A stretch of DNA of 64,000 nt, taken from the NCBI GenBank assembly GCA_025738555.1, contig JAOVFP010000019.1:1054001-1118000 (forward strand), written 5' to 3'. The notes under the pieces were generated by a model that did not search any database, had not been told where the DNA came from, and worked only from the letters and a program-made list of their open reading frames with translations. Source of the DNA: Cyathus striatus. Its lineage: Eukaryota > Basidiomycota > Agaricomycetes > Agaricales > Nidulariaceae. Positions within the stretch are counted from its first letter, which is position 1. Every line of letters begins with the position of its first letter. The position numbers were made by a program, and so were the translations under genes. Below, in pieces: positions 1-12,200 of the stretch.

Positions 1-194
1 GCGTGCTCTACGCTACCTTTTATATGTTACGCATCACAAACAGTCGAGTTTCCCCGTAAGGCACAGCATTATGCTTATCATCTAGTAACCTTGCTTACAG
101 TATTATATTGGCAAGACCATCCTTTAGACCAGATGTAATAATAATAAACATGACAGTAAAAGGCATAACCCACAGCAGCTTGATCGGGCTACAT

Positions 195-1531
195 CTAGAT
201 ATTGGAGCTGCCATCTGGTGTTCCATTCCCATCAGCCCACTTTCCTTCCTCTACTTCTAAGACTGCAGTGCTAGAGGTACCTCGGAGCTCATGTCCTGGA
301 CCTCTAAATTGAATCTGCGAAATCTCTAACGTAGTTTCATCTTGTATTCCATTTCCCTTTGGTCCTTCGGTTTCCCCCCACCCAGTAACTGTGGTGCTGC
401 TAAAAGGCCCTGGGTGTTTTGGATTGAAACACTGCTTGAGTTGCATATTATAATTATTTTTCATCATAGGAACACCTTGCGTTTGCTGTAGCGTGATTAA
501 ATGAGAAGCAGTGTCATGATTCCATGCTTTCCCCTGCGCAACACGATAGATAATAAGCAATGACGCAACGATCTGAAAAATAGTGTTTGTCATTCATTTT
601 TTCAATGAAAGAAAAAGAGTACTAATTACCTGAATCTCTGAAAGAGCTTGTAGCATTATATTTGCAAACGCACTCTTGAGACCAAATGGAATGAGAAACA
701 TGAGGGAAAACATGGCGTAAAGTGCAGCGGACTCTATGAGAATAGTCGTAACGCTTAAATAGACAGTTCCATGTTCTCCTCCTAATGTGTTGAGGAGCCT
801 TCTGCGATACACAAGAAGTCGAGCTACTATCATAACAGTTATGAACATATTAAGAGTAAGCGAGATCGATGCGTAAAGAAGAGTGTAATTGATGGGGTTA
901 TTTGACCAGGGCGATCCTAGTGGTGCGCCCACTTGAATAAGATATAGAATTCCCATAACTATGTGTACCAGCATAAGTTAATGGTATTTTTAAGTATGCC
1001 ATTTAACTTACCATATGAAGTTGTTAGTAACATGCAAGGTAGCATCATATAAAGCCAAACAGGTAATCTGGAACCTCTGTAAATAATATAACAGCGCCAA
1101 ACCTACGTCAATGCATCAGATCAGTGGTGCAAATGTGTAAATGAAAAAGTATATACCAGCAGTGTATCCGCACACCAATTTGCTATCGTATAACAAGCAT
1201 TTCCGAGTTCCGAAATTGGGATCCCATACATATCGGACTCATATGCTCCAGGTCCTCCAGGGTAATCCCTATCATCGATATATGATTTTTGAGTAATTGC
1301 AGAGAGCGAACACATGAAGAGTGTTCCCAAGGTGAAAATAACGCATATGTAAATCAATAGTGCAGCAAATTTGCGTTCCTTCGAAGTTCGAGCGCCGTAA
1401 AGCAACAAGTTGAAACAAAGGATGAATAGTGTGAACACCATTCCATATGCTACAGAACTAAGAATCGCACCCTGCAACCAGGTGCGTTCAATGAACAAGG
1501 CCTGACTAGATTCGTTAGGCGTGAAAGACAT
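195..1531 (-). CDS. Multi-pass membrane protein, Agaricomycete-type family of unknown function (4 exons)
   Basis: Exons on the minus strand are 1531-1157, 1102-1012, 958-630 and 572-195, joined by GT-AG introns of 54, 53 and 57 bp that all keep frame, giving about 390 residues. The protein starts with a short polar tail, then about seven hydrophobic segments, the first beginning near WLQGAILSSVAYG. An acidic-glycine loop (DDRDYPGGPGAY) and the segment NWCADTLLVWRCYIIYRG resemble a seven-helix family I recall as common in mushroom fungi, which has no known function. The C-terminal tail of about 100 residues is soluble and rich in Gly, Thr and Glu. An in-frame ATG 22 codons upstream (1597) is possible. 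I prefer 1531 because it puts the first helix near the N terminus. It is intact but too generic to assign a role; a receptor-like membrane protein is only a guess. Confidence 0.72.
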
Positions 1532-1910
1532 AGTTGCATGAATGGTGTGGACAATTCTGGGCCTGAATGGGAGCGTATTTGAATCTTTCCTATTCATGTC
1601 AGTAGGATTTGGTATTGGCTACATGATGCAAGCAGCGAACTAACACCTGAACTTGGTTCAGTTCGTGATGCATAACGGTGATGCAGAACGTATGGCTCAC
1701 ACTAGCAGAAGAATTACCAATGTAAAAGCCGTTGTCAATAAATGGTTAGTTAGGGAACGCTGGCGATGACTCTGTACAGTTTGATAATAATAATTTTGAT
1801 TTAACTCCACTTGAGCTAACATCATCGACCTGACGACGTACCTAGATCCTATTAATTATTATCGGCTCCCGTAGCCTGTGTAATAAAGAACTACATAAGG
1901 CTGTACGTAC
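1532..1910. other. Intergenic stretch between the membrane protein gene and the Mutator-like element
   Basis: No coding signal is visible. The last nine bases (1902-1910, TGTACGTAC) are the left target-site copy of the adjoining element. Confidence 0.6.
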
Positions 1911-2118
1911 CAGTCTCCTACCCAGACCCTATAGGAAGTCTCGATCGAGTGGCACACAGTTTTTAATCCAAGTTCGTGGGGTAAGAAGAGAAATATACAA
2001 GTCATTATAATCAGCCAATCATATCGTTTGAATTGATCAATTCTCTTTTAGGAAATGGGTGCTTTGAACTTTAATTCGATGAGACTTCCTATAGGGTCTG
2101 GCACATAATATATACAAA
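1911..2118 (+). repeat. Left 208-bp terminal inverted repeat of the Mutator-like element
   Basis: It is the reverse complement of 3527-3734 with only a few mismatches and ends at the same inner base (before CACCACAG here, before TAGGAGGG in the other arm read inward). Confidence 0.85.
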
Positions 2119-2613
2119 CACCACAGCCACCTTGATGGCCAACTTGCCGACATCATTCTGAGTATGAAAGTAAATGCTCAGTGCTCAGCGCTCAGAGACG
2201 AAATATATTCAAAGCAAAACTTGAGCAAAATATTCAACACATTTGGTATACTTACACTGTGTCCCTGAAAAACTGGCAAATCAATGTGGTGCAATTCAGC
2301 CTGCAAAGGCTGCAAGTGGTTCTCAAATGTGATCGCGATGTTATTTCAATTTTCTGGAAACATACTTATTCAAAAGATGCTGAGCTCACAGGTCGAAATT
2401 CGAGGCCATCATGCATATATGATCTCATATTGGTCATAAAGGTTTCTCAGCTAAAGCTACGCATTGGAGAGGTGTATATAATGCGTATAAAATGGTATAA
2501 GGTGACAGACTTTCAAATTGATAGCCATGAAAGGGCCCTCAACTTGTTCTTATTCTCTCTGATTCACTCCTAAGCTCGGTTCTCTGTTCTTAACCCCCTG
2601 CGTTGTTCCTACT

Positions 2614-3250
2614 GTGTTTGATATGTTTCTAAACTGTGTCTGCTTTGTTCTTACTGTGTATGCATCATTCCTAACCTTGCTATGTTGTTTTTTACTCCTG
2701 TGCTTTGTTCTCACTGTCACTGCTTGGTTTCTGCTGTGTTTGCTTTGTTCTTACTTTTTCTGCTTCGGCCCTAAGCTCACTATGTTGCTATTGACCCCTC
2801 TTCTGTGTTCTTACCGGCTCTGCTTCATTTCCACAATATATGCCTTGTTCCTTAACTCACAACTTCATTATTGACCCTCTGATTTATTTAGACTATCTCT
2901 ACTTCGTTTCTACTACCTATGCTTTGTTTCTATGCTTAAAATTTCGATTTGGACCCCTCTTCTTCATCCAAACTGTCTCCACTTTGTTCCTACTGTGTAT
3001 ACTTCACTCCTAGTATCTATCCTTCGTCTCTATGCTTAAAACTTTGTTCTGGACCCCTCTACTTCATCCAGACTGTCTCCACTTTGTTCCTACTGTGTAT
3101 ACTTTGTTTCTAAACTCACAATTTCGTTATTGCCGCCTTTGCTTCATTAGGACTATATATACTTCGATTCTAAGTTCATAACTTTGTTCCTGCCTCCTCT
3201 GCTTTGTTAGGACTGTCTATACTACATTCCTAGTGTCTATGATTTGTACT
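2614..3250. repeat. Degenerate ~20-bp tandem array (TGCTTTGTTCCTACTGTGTA-like)
   Basis: The unit recurs with heavy variation across about 640 bp inside the Mutator-like element. A 76-bp stretch near 2985-3060 is nearly repeated at 3065-3120, a sign of local duplication. The apparent hydrophobic reading frame at 2614-2874 is a product of this T-rich array, not a gene. Confidence 0.65.
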
Positions 3251-3526
3251 TTGTTCCCATTGTACCTGCCTTAATATTTATCTGTGTTAATCGTTCTTAG
3301 GGCAAAGTTGGTAAGTGCATGCCAGACAGTATTTCAACTGTTAGGTCTATAATACAAAACCGTTGCGGCGGTGAAGACTGCATACAAAGTTGTTGCACGT
3401 CGCGAGTTATTGATCTCTTTACTAATTGATGCGAGGTGATCATTACCATGATATTATCGAAAACCATAGAGGTCAATTCAAACTCAGTACTTCACGGCCT
3501 CTGCGGCGGTCAGCTTGACCCTCCTA

Positions 3527-3734
3527 TTTGTATATATTATGTGCCAGACCCTATAGGAAGTCTCATCGAATTAAAGTTCAAAGCACCCATTTCCAAAAAG
3601 AGAATTGATCAATTCAAATGATATGATTGGTTGATTATAATGACTTGTATATTTCTCTTCTTACCCCACGAACTTGGATTAAAAACTGTGTACCGCTCGA
3701 TCGAGGCTTCCTATAGGGTCTGGGTAGGAGACTG
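3527..3734 (-). repeat. Right 208-bp terminal inverted repeat of the Mutator-like element
   Basis: Inverted copy of 1911-2118, followed directly by the right 9-bp target duplication at 3735-3743. Confidence 0.85.
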
Positions 3735-4253
3735 TGTACGTACTGTGTAACGAGTAAACACGTGAAAGAACCAGAAGAGACGATAGCGAGTTGAAGTTGC
3801 CGTTATGTACAAGTTATGTACCAACGCCGAACGGCTTCCGAATAAGGATATTATCGCGTCAGATAAGACCCAAGATGTGGCAGCGCCGCAGTGATTAGCT
3901 GTGCATTTGCGTTGGCTAATGCTGGGCGCTGAGCGCTGATTACGGTAATGATTCACCATTGGGACTTGAGCTTGATTGGGCGTAGATTTAAGCTACGACA
4001 TGGGTAGGAATGGATAAGTTCTATCCCGTTAGGCATGGTTACACGTTGCCTATTATGGCAGTGTCAAAGTAGTACTCGTATGTTTCATCAGTACATTAGT
4101 TGATAGCTTCTCCTATCACTGTCTTTGATGAGGCGTTAAATAGACCACTCCATGAAGGTTGGTATAGCATCACTAAACACCATAGCTGATGAACACCAAT
4201 AAGTTTCACTCCGCCTGATATAATTGAAATAATCTGACAATATTATATAGGCC

Positions 4254-4891
4254 ATGGCGTATACTCGCTTGTACACTCTACTCGTTGGCATATTACTGTG
4301 CTCAATATTTGTCATGATTATTTTCCCCTTCTCCATGAAGAATGAAAATGACACAAGTCTGGATATGAATATTCACCGTGAGTAAATGACAATAATATTG
4401 AGTGTAATACCTCTTTCTGACCCTTTCCAGATACACTTCGATTCAATGTCCCGGAACGAGATCCAGTAGGGATGTTCATACACAATTCCATATCATACGA
4501 TCCTACCACGCCAGAAGGGTTGGAAGCTTACGAACATCTGCTACCTTCAGGAGGCCATATAGTTCATGTTTACAGCAACGACATGCTCTCGCAGCGAGAC
4601 GCAAGTGCAGAAGCAGAAGTGTATACCATTGCTCTTTTTCACAGGTTGAGATGCCTCGAGGTGATCAGCAAGCAATATGCGAGGATCGAACTCCAAAGTT
4701 CGCCGTTAACTACCCATTGCATGAATTATTTACGGCAGTCTATTCTATGTCGATTAAACCTGCGACTGGAATCTGTCATGTCGCAACAAGGAAAGGTGGA
4801 GAAAGGTGGATACGACACGAAATGCAAAGATTGGAGTGCAGTATATGAGGAAGCCGAGAGAAATCATAATCAATATCTGTTCTTCAAGTGA
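4254..4891 (+). CDS. DUF3328 / UstYa-like protein (small, diverged)
   Basis: Two exons (4254-4377 and 4431-4891) joined by a 53-bp GT-AG intron give 194 residues. Residues 3-27 form one hydrophobic helix near the N terminus, as in UstYa-type proteins. The C-terminal half has the family's two signature blocks: FHRLRCLEVI near residue 110 and THCMNYLRQSILC near residue 135, followed by a Trp-containing tail with KDW. UstYa-family enzymes act as oxidative cyclases or tailoring enzymes in fungal ribosomal-peptide and mycotoxin clusters and normally carry HxxHC twice. Here both blocks are altered (HRLRC, and LTTHC where the first His is lost), so metal binding may be weakened or changed. The gene sits 1.15 kb upstream of a possible small secreted peptide gene. 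No peptidase, P450 or transporter is seen nearby, so a cluster is not established. Confidence 0.8.
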
Positions 4892-6041
4892 AAACTAAAC
4901 TTTAATTTTGGAAGTTTAAGTGCGATTGATTACCATACCCCTTGTTAGCCAGTAGTACTTCATTACCTGCATTGCTGTTCTAAATTGAACTCGCACTGGT
5001 TTTTAGAGAAACCCGTTGGAAACCTGGATCATCTGCAACGAACAAATTATGCTAAGTTAATGAACAAGATCTGCTTGGACTACGGGTTACTTCAAGGAAT
5101 AAAATGACAACCAAAGGAAGTAGATAGCCAAAGAAGAGGTGGACAATGAACCTATATTGTCGGGCATCATTAATCATGACATTCAGAGAAAGTAGATGGA
5201 ATCAAAGAAGAAACTTGTATAATGAACCGATATTGTCGGGAACCGTTAATCATGCAAACAAGTAGTGCAGCTAGTTAGCGGCTGCGCTTGAAGCCCACTG
5301 ATCTTAATTGTAAATCATCTTGAATCCATCTGGAAGTAGTATGTGATTCGTGATATACATCCGTAACTTGTCCGTGACAGAGATAAGTATCCATGTTTAT
5401 TATAGCCAAACTTCTGATGTGGTAGTACGGGCCATGCCGCCATGATGATTGATATACTCTACATTCCATCAGAATAATCTACTGACAGAAATAAACCAGT
5501 GCATAAGACGAAAATGCTTGAGAGATAAGCGCTAAGCACTAACCTGCTCTAATACCTGCTGCATAGGTCTACTAAATTCCCAGCCATCAAAATGGTTTTT
5601 CCGGCCTTCGGTCTTTATAACACATTCATTATTTGGAGAGAGGAAGAAGAGTTCTTATTAGGGAATCCAATCATGCGAATGGGGACTGAGACTGGTACAG
5701 ACTTATTTGCCTACAGGCATTATAATATTTAGTTTATATGTCATAATACCAGACACACACACACACGTACCATTCATAGAAATATTTCAGTTCGGAGTCA
5801 ATGAAAAACACTAACTCACCAAAGGTGATACAGATCAAATAAAAGTATATGGCGATGATACTCAGCATTCCATCAGAAGATGGCAAGGACTGTCCTTATG
5901 CTTACCAATTGTAAGGTATTTTTAAAATAATGATCACTCAGGGTAAATCAAAATATATGACCTAAAAAATTGGCAGCTTTAAAATGAAAGCTTTGGAAAT
6001 GGGTAGTGTGTCATAACCCCCTCGATATTCCAATATCTAGA
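4892..6041. other. Spacer between the DUF3328 gene and the small peptide gene
   Basis: It contains a direct repeat of an approximately 30-bp motif (CCTATATTGTCGGG-like at 5151-5166 and CGATATTGTCGGG at 5228-5241), an AC microsatellite near 5753-5770, and an open frame of 46 codons at 5590-5733 with no recognisable features. I see no gene I would defend. Confidence 0.45.
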
Positions 6042-6266
6042 ATGTACATCTTTCGGCTTATTATCTTTTTCGCTGTGACAACGGAGTCCATCGCTCAAGC
6101 TGCATGTGTCACCGTGGCCTCGCGCTCAGTCCTACCAGATTGCAAGGTCATTAATATCAAGAGGAATGACGAGAGTGAGTCTCTTGTGTGTTCAATGAAG
6201 TAGTAATGAATATTGAAAAACTTGAAAACAGACATTGACCTTGAATACTGGCCCGGCGGAATATAA
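6042..6266 (+). CDS. Possible small secreted peptide precursor (55 aa) with a Lys-Arg site
   Basis: Exon 1 is 6042-6174 and exon 2 is 6232-6266, joined by a 57-bp intron (GTGAGT to ACAG) that keeps frame. The product begins MYIFRLIIFFAVTTESIAQA, a plausible signal peptide with cleavage after an Ala-rich end. A short middle with two Cys follows, then a Lys-Arg dibasic site typical of Kex2 processing, then the acidic and aromatic tail NDENIDLEYWPGGI at the stop. Architecture of signal peptide, Kex2 site and short Tyr-containing tail resembles precursors of UstYa-processed fungal peptides, and a UstYa-like gene lies just upstream. There is only one tail, with no repeated core, so this may equally be an ordinary small secreted protein, or a chance frame. 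The coding call rests on the intron fit alone. Confidence 0.4.
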
Positions 6267-9180
6267 GCAGTGATGGTGGAGCAGGGAAACTATTATTTGT
6301 ATATATGTGGCAACAACCCCATCAAATCACCTTGCTTGGCAAGGTTTCTCTCTCTGACAATTGAGGGCCGTTTTCATATTGCGTGATGTGGCGCTCAGTA
6401 AAAACGAAATGTCATGTGAGGCATGCTGCTGTCATTTAGGTAGTGTTTCTCATCCGTGTCATGAACTGAACATGTATGACTGAGAGAGTGAAGTTTCTAA
6501 TTGTCACTCATGCACAGGACACACATAGCTCATGTAAAAGTCATGGAAATATCATGCATATTATAACTTTCAAATTCCAAACCCTGTGAATGCTCCCAAT
6601 GTTTGAGATTGTAACTTAGAGTTCGCACAGGGTATGATCAATAATATAATGGAAACTATCAAGCTGATACTAAATTGAGAAATAGTTAGTCATGTCATCT
6701 TTCTTATCGCGTGTTTAGTCTCTTCCTGAGTTTTACCTAAGCTATAGGTCTATGGTTATACAGCAGTGCATGTACTACTAAGTTACCCCAGTTCTTGACA
6801 CACAAATGTCTATGTGAACGGCAGATCTAATTATTTAATCGACTTTTTGACGGGAGACGAGGGTCCCAGAATGTTAGAAAACAAAAAAATAGATAGCGTA
6901 GAGTGGCAGGCATATTGTGCCTGCTCTAATAAACTCCCCAATACTCGATGTACTTATTCGATATCTGAAGACATTGTAGATTATATTTTGCGATAATTAA
7001 GATCACGTTCATGTACTTACGCATTCCTATGCATCTGTCAACACTTTCTCTTAATCTAACCTTCCACTGGAGTCATCTTCCCCACTCGTACTCAACAAAA
7101 CCATCTATCATCTCTGAACTATTATAAGTGCTCATCAACTCACACTCTCTATCATGCTCATTTCATGATTATTACATCAGAACTTCACTTCGTAGTTCAT
7201 CCTCACTCGCTCAAATGTTCCCAGCTCATAATCCCTTTCCCTTTCACTCATTTCGTTCTCTTTCACCTAATAATATCCCGGTCTAATGTATGTCTCGACA
7301 AACTCACACAAATTTGTCTTTGTTGGTTGCGCGAAACTGCACCTTTACCTCTTTAACGTGTGAATAATTAGTAACCAAAAATATAATTCATGCCAAAATT
7401 GTTAAAACTGGTAGGTCAGTATGATGTCGAGATTTGTTAATGAAATAAGTATGTAGAAGACCGTACCCTTCTCACCAAATGTAAAGGTATAATATTATTC
7501 TTAAAGCTTTATGATTAGAGGAACAGACTAAAGGATGAAATCCAACATTAGTATGTTATGCAGTATTATGTACATACTTATCGAGGCGAACAAGCGCGAC
7601 TTGAGCATGATAAAGATTGAACCATTTTTTTGTTTTGAATGCAAGCTAGTGTGCGAACAAATAGCTGGTTGGCAGCTGCCATTGCCACCCAATTCAAATA
7701 AGTACTTCAGTTTGACACATTTCCAACCTCCACTACTAGTATCCCCATCATCCCTCGCCTCTGACTCAGGCATACTGTCCCAATAACTTGCTCTCCCACT
7801 GACCAGCTCCGACTTCCACATACGACAACGTTACCCAACGGTAGGAGCGACTTCGCCCAGATCCCTTAGCCAACATTTCGTCAATGCCGGTATTTGGTAA
7901 ATGAGACCTAGTGAGGTCTCGGTCCTCAAGCAAGCGCAACGCGTGATGCTTTTTCTGTTGCCCCCGCCAAACAAACATATCTGTCTCTTTTGCTCCTTCT
8001 TCCAGTCCACTGTTGTCCCGCACTCGTTTCGCGTCGGGATGATAGCTAAGGAGGTTGGGGGGTACACGGCCAGATGTAGGGCATATGCTAATCTTGTGAT
8101 TCGAGCCGAATTAGTGAGCATATGCCCGAACACGGGTGAGCACTTAAACGTCGTAAGTATGCTCATCCATATTTAGGGAATTATGGCTGAGAATATGTTC
8201 GCTTCCCTTTCTTGGGTCATTATTGGGCCCAAATCAATTGCAACGTGCCTCATTACATATAATATTATATACAGCTTCTGGTTTACCTGCCTTTCGTTCT
8301 GAGAAATAAACAACCAAATATTATACTACTTACAAACCATTAACTGTATACATATTATAATAACACTAACTACTTGCTACATCACATACATACGCTATCA
8401 CGAGCAGCATTACCCATTGCACATTCATAACACACTTCATATCACAGGGAGCAAACCTTGTGGTAGCTTGAGCAGTCACTGTAATATATCATCTACAATT
8501 TAATATAAAGAATGAGAAGACAAAGCAAAAATTAGAAGAACTCACCGAGCATTATCTCACCCTACCAACTCGGTAACCAGTATTGACTTCAAAGTCACGT
8601 CACCACTCAGGACAGCATACCCACTTTGTGGCTTGCTTTCTGAGTAAGTTAGCACCATAAAAGACATCTTGAACTTACCGCTCATAAAAGAGCCTTAAAT
8701 CAACTGTACACTTTAAGAAGTGGAGGGTATCGGAAAAGGAGGAGAGAGGCAGAGTTAGACTTGAAGATACTCAAAGGTGGAAGAAGATGGGGGTTTCAAA
8801 AGAGGGAAGTGAAGTTGAACTTGCCACCTTTTGAAGTCCAAGATTCTAAGTCCCTCAGCAGATGACGTGGAGTGGATCACATGATATTATGTAAGCGGAC
8901 AAATCTTGCCAAATATGCATAGCAAGACACAACAAAACCTTCTATTGGTTGGAGAATTTAAGCTAGAGCAGCCGAAAATAATAAATGTCATATTCTCAGA
9001 TATACCACCCATATTCAGTTAACGGACCTGATTTGGCTTGTGGAAGTGCTCAGCCTATCCTTCACTCGTAAGTTAAGCATATATTCTCCAAACAGCCACT
9101 CAGCACTGCTCTCCTGTTGGCCGTGTATGGGTCAGGTTCTGACCCAGGATGCAAAAACCTGCCACTCCTCCCTTTCCGCT
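6267..9180. other. AT-rich region without recognisable genes
   Basis: Short open frames here (for example around 7.5-8.2 kb) overlap on both strands, lack splice-linked continuation and show no family motif. A run of CT-rich sequence lies near 7060-7340. Nothing else is supported. Confidence 0.5.
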
Positions 9181-9182
9181 GG

Positions 9183-9240
9183 TTTATTTTTTACATGATT
9201 TTTCGCCTAAAGTACATCAGCATGTCAGGTCTGTAAAACC
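9183..9240 (+). pseudogene. Short relic of the E2 gene's first intron and its edge
   Basis: The sequence matches the first intron and following exon edge of the intact E2 gene (27365-27430), including the shared core TTTCGCCTAA, then CAGCATG, then CAGGTCTGT and AAACCCTC. No coding sequence continues on either side. It shows that the E2 relic family reaches at least 18 kb upstream of the intact gene. Confidence 0.5.
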
Positions 9241-9249
9241 CTCAATAGG

Positions 9250-12200
9250 GATAATTTGAGTACGATTTTGGAAGATCAGAGTGTGAGGGAGACTAGATGC
9301 CCTATGCTGAGGAATGTAATGACCAGGTCTAGTATCTATGCAAATCCTGTGATTGAGGTATGTTTTTTCTTTGTTAATGAGGAAGAGGCTAACTGTAGTT
9401 TAGTCGATAAATGTCCCGGGTGGTTGGCCTCAAGCGCATAGTCCCAAAACACCTGTTCAGAGGCTGGTCTTTTGAATACCATGTATCTCCCATCCTCCTG
9501 GTGCTGATTTGAGGAGGAGTTTGGGTTATGGTGGTTCAGTTTCTGTGGATATTACTGTTGAGCCTCCTGTGTGTGCTTTTCTTTGCTCTATCTTGTGCAT
9601 CAGCTGATGATTGGATAGTAGTCTGGCCTATCACTGCCGTGACACCTCTCATGGACAGGACAGCCACTTCCTCAGTCCGAATCATAGTCCTATCGTGCTT
9701 CCTCGACAGACATTGCCTCATGGCCCCGTGTTCCCTGTTGCGCCTAGGGGCATGATGTGTGCCTCCCATACCACTGGCCCACCCACCATAAGCTGCTACA
9801 CCCACTGCGCCTAACATGTCTATGGCATGAACAAGCCTGTGATTCTGGAGGTTACGCAGTTGGATGGGCTGGACTTGCCTGCTAACTTTGTGCTGCTGGC
9901 CATTACTAGTCATGGTGTGACGATGCCATTGAATCCTGGTGGAGTACCTTTGCTGCCTGAGGGGAGAACACTGAGGACTGGGAATGTGCCACTTGGTGCT
10001 ATGCCCTGTCTGGGTCGGGGAGACTTGTTATTCCGAATTTACCACCTGAGAGTTGGAGTTCGTCGGAGGAGGAGGAATGGACTGGGGGAGTAGTAAGGGG
10101 AGTCGACCTGGAAGTGGGATTTGCCCCCGCCCTGTATCTTCTTCTTCTGAGATCCATCGTGTGCTATCTATGAATCACCATACATTACTATGAGATACTA
10201 AGAAGGACCCCTGTCTGCCAGTGCACACTGTGATAGGTAGATTCATATAAGCATATTGAAGAATGACGGTTTACTGTGATCTACTTCAAATAAAGAAATA
10301 GGGCCGGCAAGCGGCAGGGCCCACTACCTTCTCATTTAACAGACATTTACCATTAGAAATATCATTCATTGTAGAGGAAGTTGGATTAAGAAGGAATAAT
10401 AAAAAACTACATTAATAATTGTAGTGATAAATGCCAAGAATTTGAAGTTCATAAGTCTGAAATAGAAATAGATCATAAACATGGTAGTTAAAAGTAAGGA
10501 AACATACAGCTTACTCTGAACCAAGCATATTTATCCAGCCATTGAACTAATTTAGCAACAATAAAGACTGTAGTGCCAGAGGAGAGACTTGAATAAGTTT
10601 CCTTTAAAAAGAGAAATGAATAAGCAAATAGGGATGAATAAAACTATAACAGACATCCACAAGGGAGAATGAGGTAACCCAATTGAAAGGCTGAGCATTT
10701 CGCTTTCATATTGTCACAAACCCAGACTTACGAGTTGCACATCTTGAGTCTAGTCCAGAGATCTCTGTTTTTCCCCTTCCACAGTGCCTGCTCGAAAATA
10801 TGAATGAGAAATCAACTTCTGTGGAACTTGTTATGCTCAATTGGACTTATCTTTCAGTGGGGTTAGCTTCACAAGGAGAGGTTAATGTCACGAAAGTCAT
10901 AGAAGCATTGCAATGTATTAAGGATTAATCATCACCACAATATAGTCATAATGCGCTACTCAAGATATCACAATAACACTATAATGCAGTATAAAGTACA
11001 TGACATAATACAATAGATATTATCACTCTCAGATTTAATATAATGAGCTTTAATACATTCGCAACACTATACACAACTTATAACATATATATGTATGGGA
11101 TAGGGTTAATTGTAAGACCTTGCACAATTGACTACTATAACACTAGCTCAACAGTTTTATTAGTAATGTCTAAGCACTCACCGCTTAGTGCTTAGGTCTT
11201 AGCAATACAATGATACTTGCCAAATGCTCAGTCTTATGAGGTTGAGCAGGCATTGTTCCTTAGAATTAAAATGTTCGACAGGTTGAAGAAAAAATCTGGG
11301 CTGCTTTCTTGTTCTAATTACATATAAGAAGGGGGTCAATTTACTGCCCACCACTGGCACCCTGATCTTATCGTGTATCTATTATCGCTAGACATTTTTC
11401 AGTACCATGTAATATTTGAATAGGTCACTCATTTTCATCGAAATAGAAGCCTTCCATAATGAAATCCTGCATTTTAACTAAGAACTTCATTCAAGTAATA
11501 ATAAGGATTAGGCATCGTGAACCTGTATACCGACAGCTGGCGCGGATCACAATCACTAAAATAATTTCATTCGCAGTCCCTACTAATAGTCCTTTCTACC
11601 TTGTGTCATCTCCGGATACAGCTGTATCAAAGAGTGAGCATTTCATCACATAACTAGCACAACAATGACATACCTTCCCAGGATTAAACAAATTCAACAT
11701 ATCCATCAGTGTCTTTTAATTATCCCTATACATTCACATGTGAAGGATTTTGAGCAGAGGAATGATACTCAGATAGAGCAGGAGAAAGTTGAGTTTTTGA
11801 CACACACTGAGAAGAGCTTTCCCCTCAAAATTTCGGTGGGACTGAAGGGAGGTAGGGAGCATAGGGATTATGAAGAGGGTTAAGGCAAATTGAATGGGCT
11901 GAAATCTTATAAGTAGAGAATGGAGGAGGATATGACAATGAATCAACCAGAATGGAACTCAAGTGATACATCTTGTGTATGTTTTTCTTATTTTGAGATT
12001 ATTACAGTTAACTATAATAATCTTTCAACCTTACAATCTATGTTCATATGATAACCACAGTTCCCAATATAAAGGTACACCTTGTAATCAGTGCTCCAAA
12101 GCCGGTGTTACTTGCTATTGCTGAGAGTCCATGATCTCTTCTAACCATTATTCTAGTACAACCCTCAAAAATCATCAACAAGGCATGGAAAAGATGGGAC

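Larger units (their letters stand above)
1911..3734. mobile_element. Non-autonomous Mutator-like (MULE) element, 1,824 bp
   Basis: Bases 1911-2118 and 3527-3734 are near-perfect inverted copies of each other, both 208 bp long. The outer ends begin CAGTCTCCTACCC. The element is flanked by TGTACGTAC at 1902-1910 and 3735-3743, a perfect 9-bp direct repeat. Long inverted repeats with 9-bp target duplications are characteristic of the Mutator superfamily. The interior has no transposase; it holds a degenerate short-period T-rich tandem array and unidentified sequence. Each 208-bp arm also carries its own internal inverted pair (CAGACCCTATAGGAAG and its complement), so each arm could itself have begun as a smaller hairpin element. 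Confidence 0.82.

Noticed and set aside
2614..2874. Hydrophobic Cys/Leu/Phe-rich frame that looks like a membrane protein
   Set aside because: It is a by-product of the T-rich approximately 20-bp tandem array inside the Mutator-like element.
7528..8176. Several overlapping frames on both strands around 7.5-8.2 kb as possible genes
   Set aside because: They overlap each other in opposite directions, have no family motif, and no intron-linked extension was found.
9528..10093. Possible retrotransposon protein remnant
   Set aside because: I could not recognise a gag, protease or pol motif, so I list it only as anonymous sequence.
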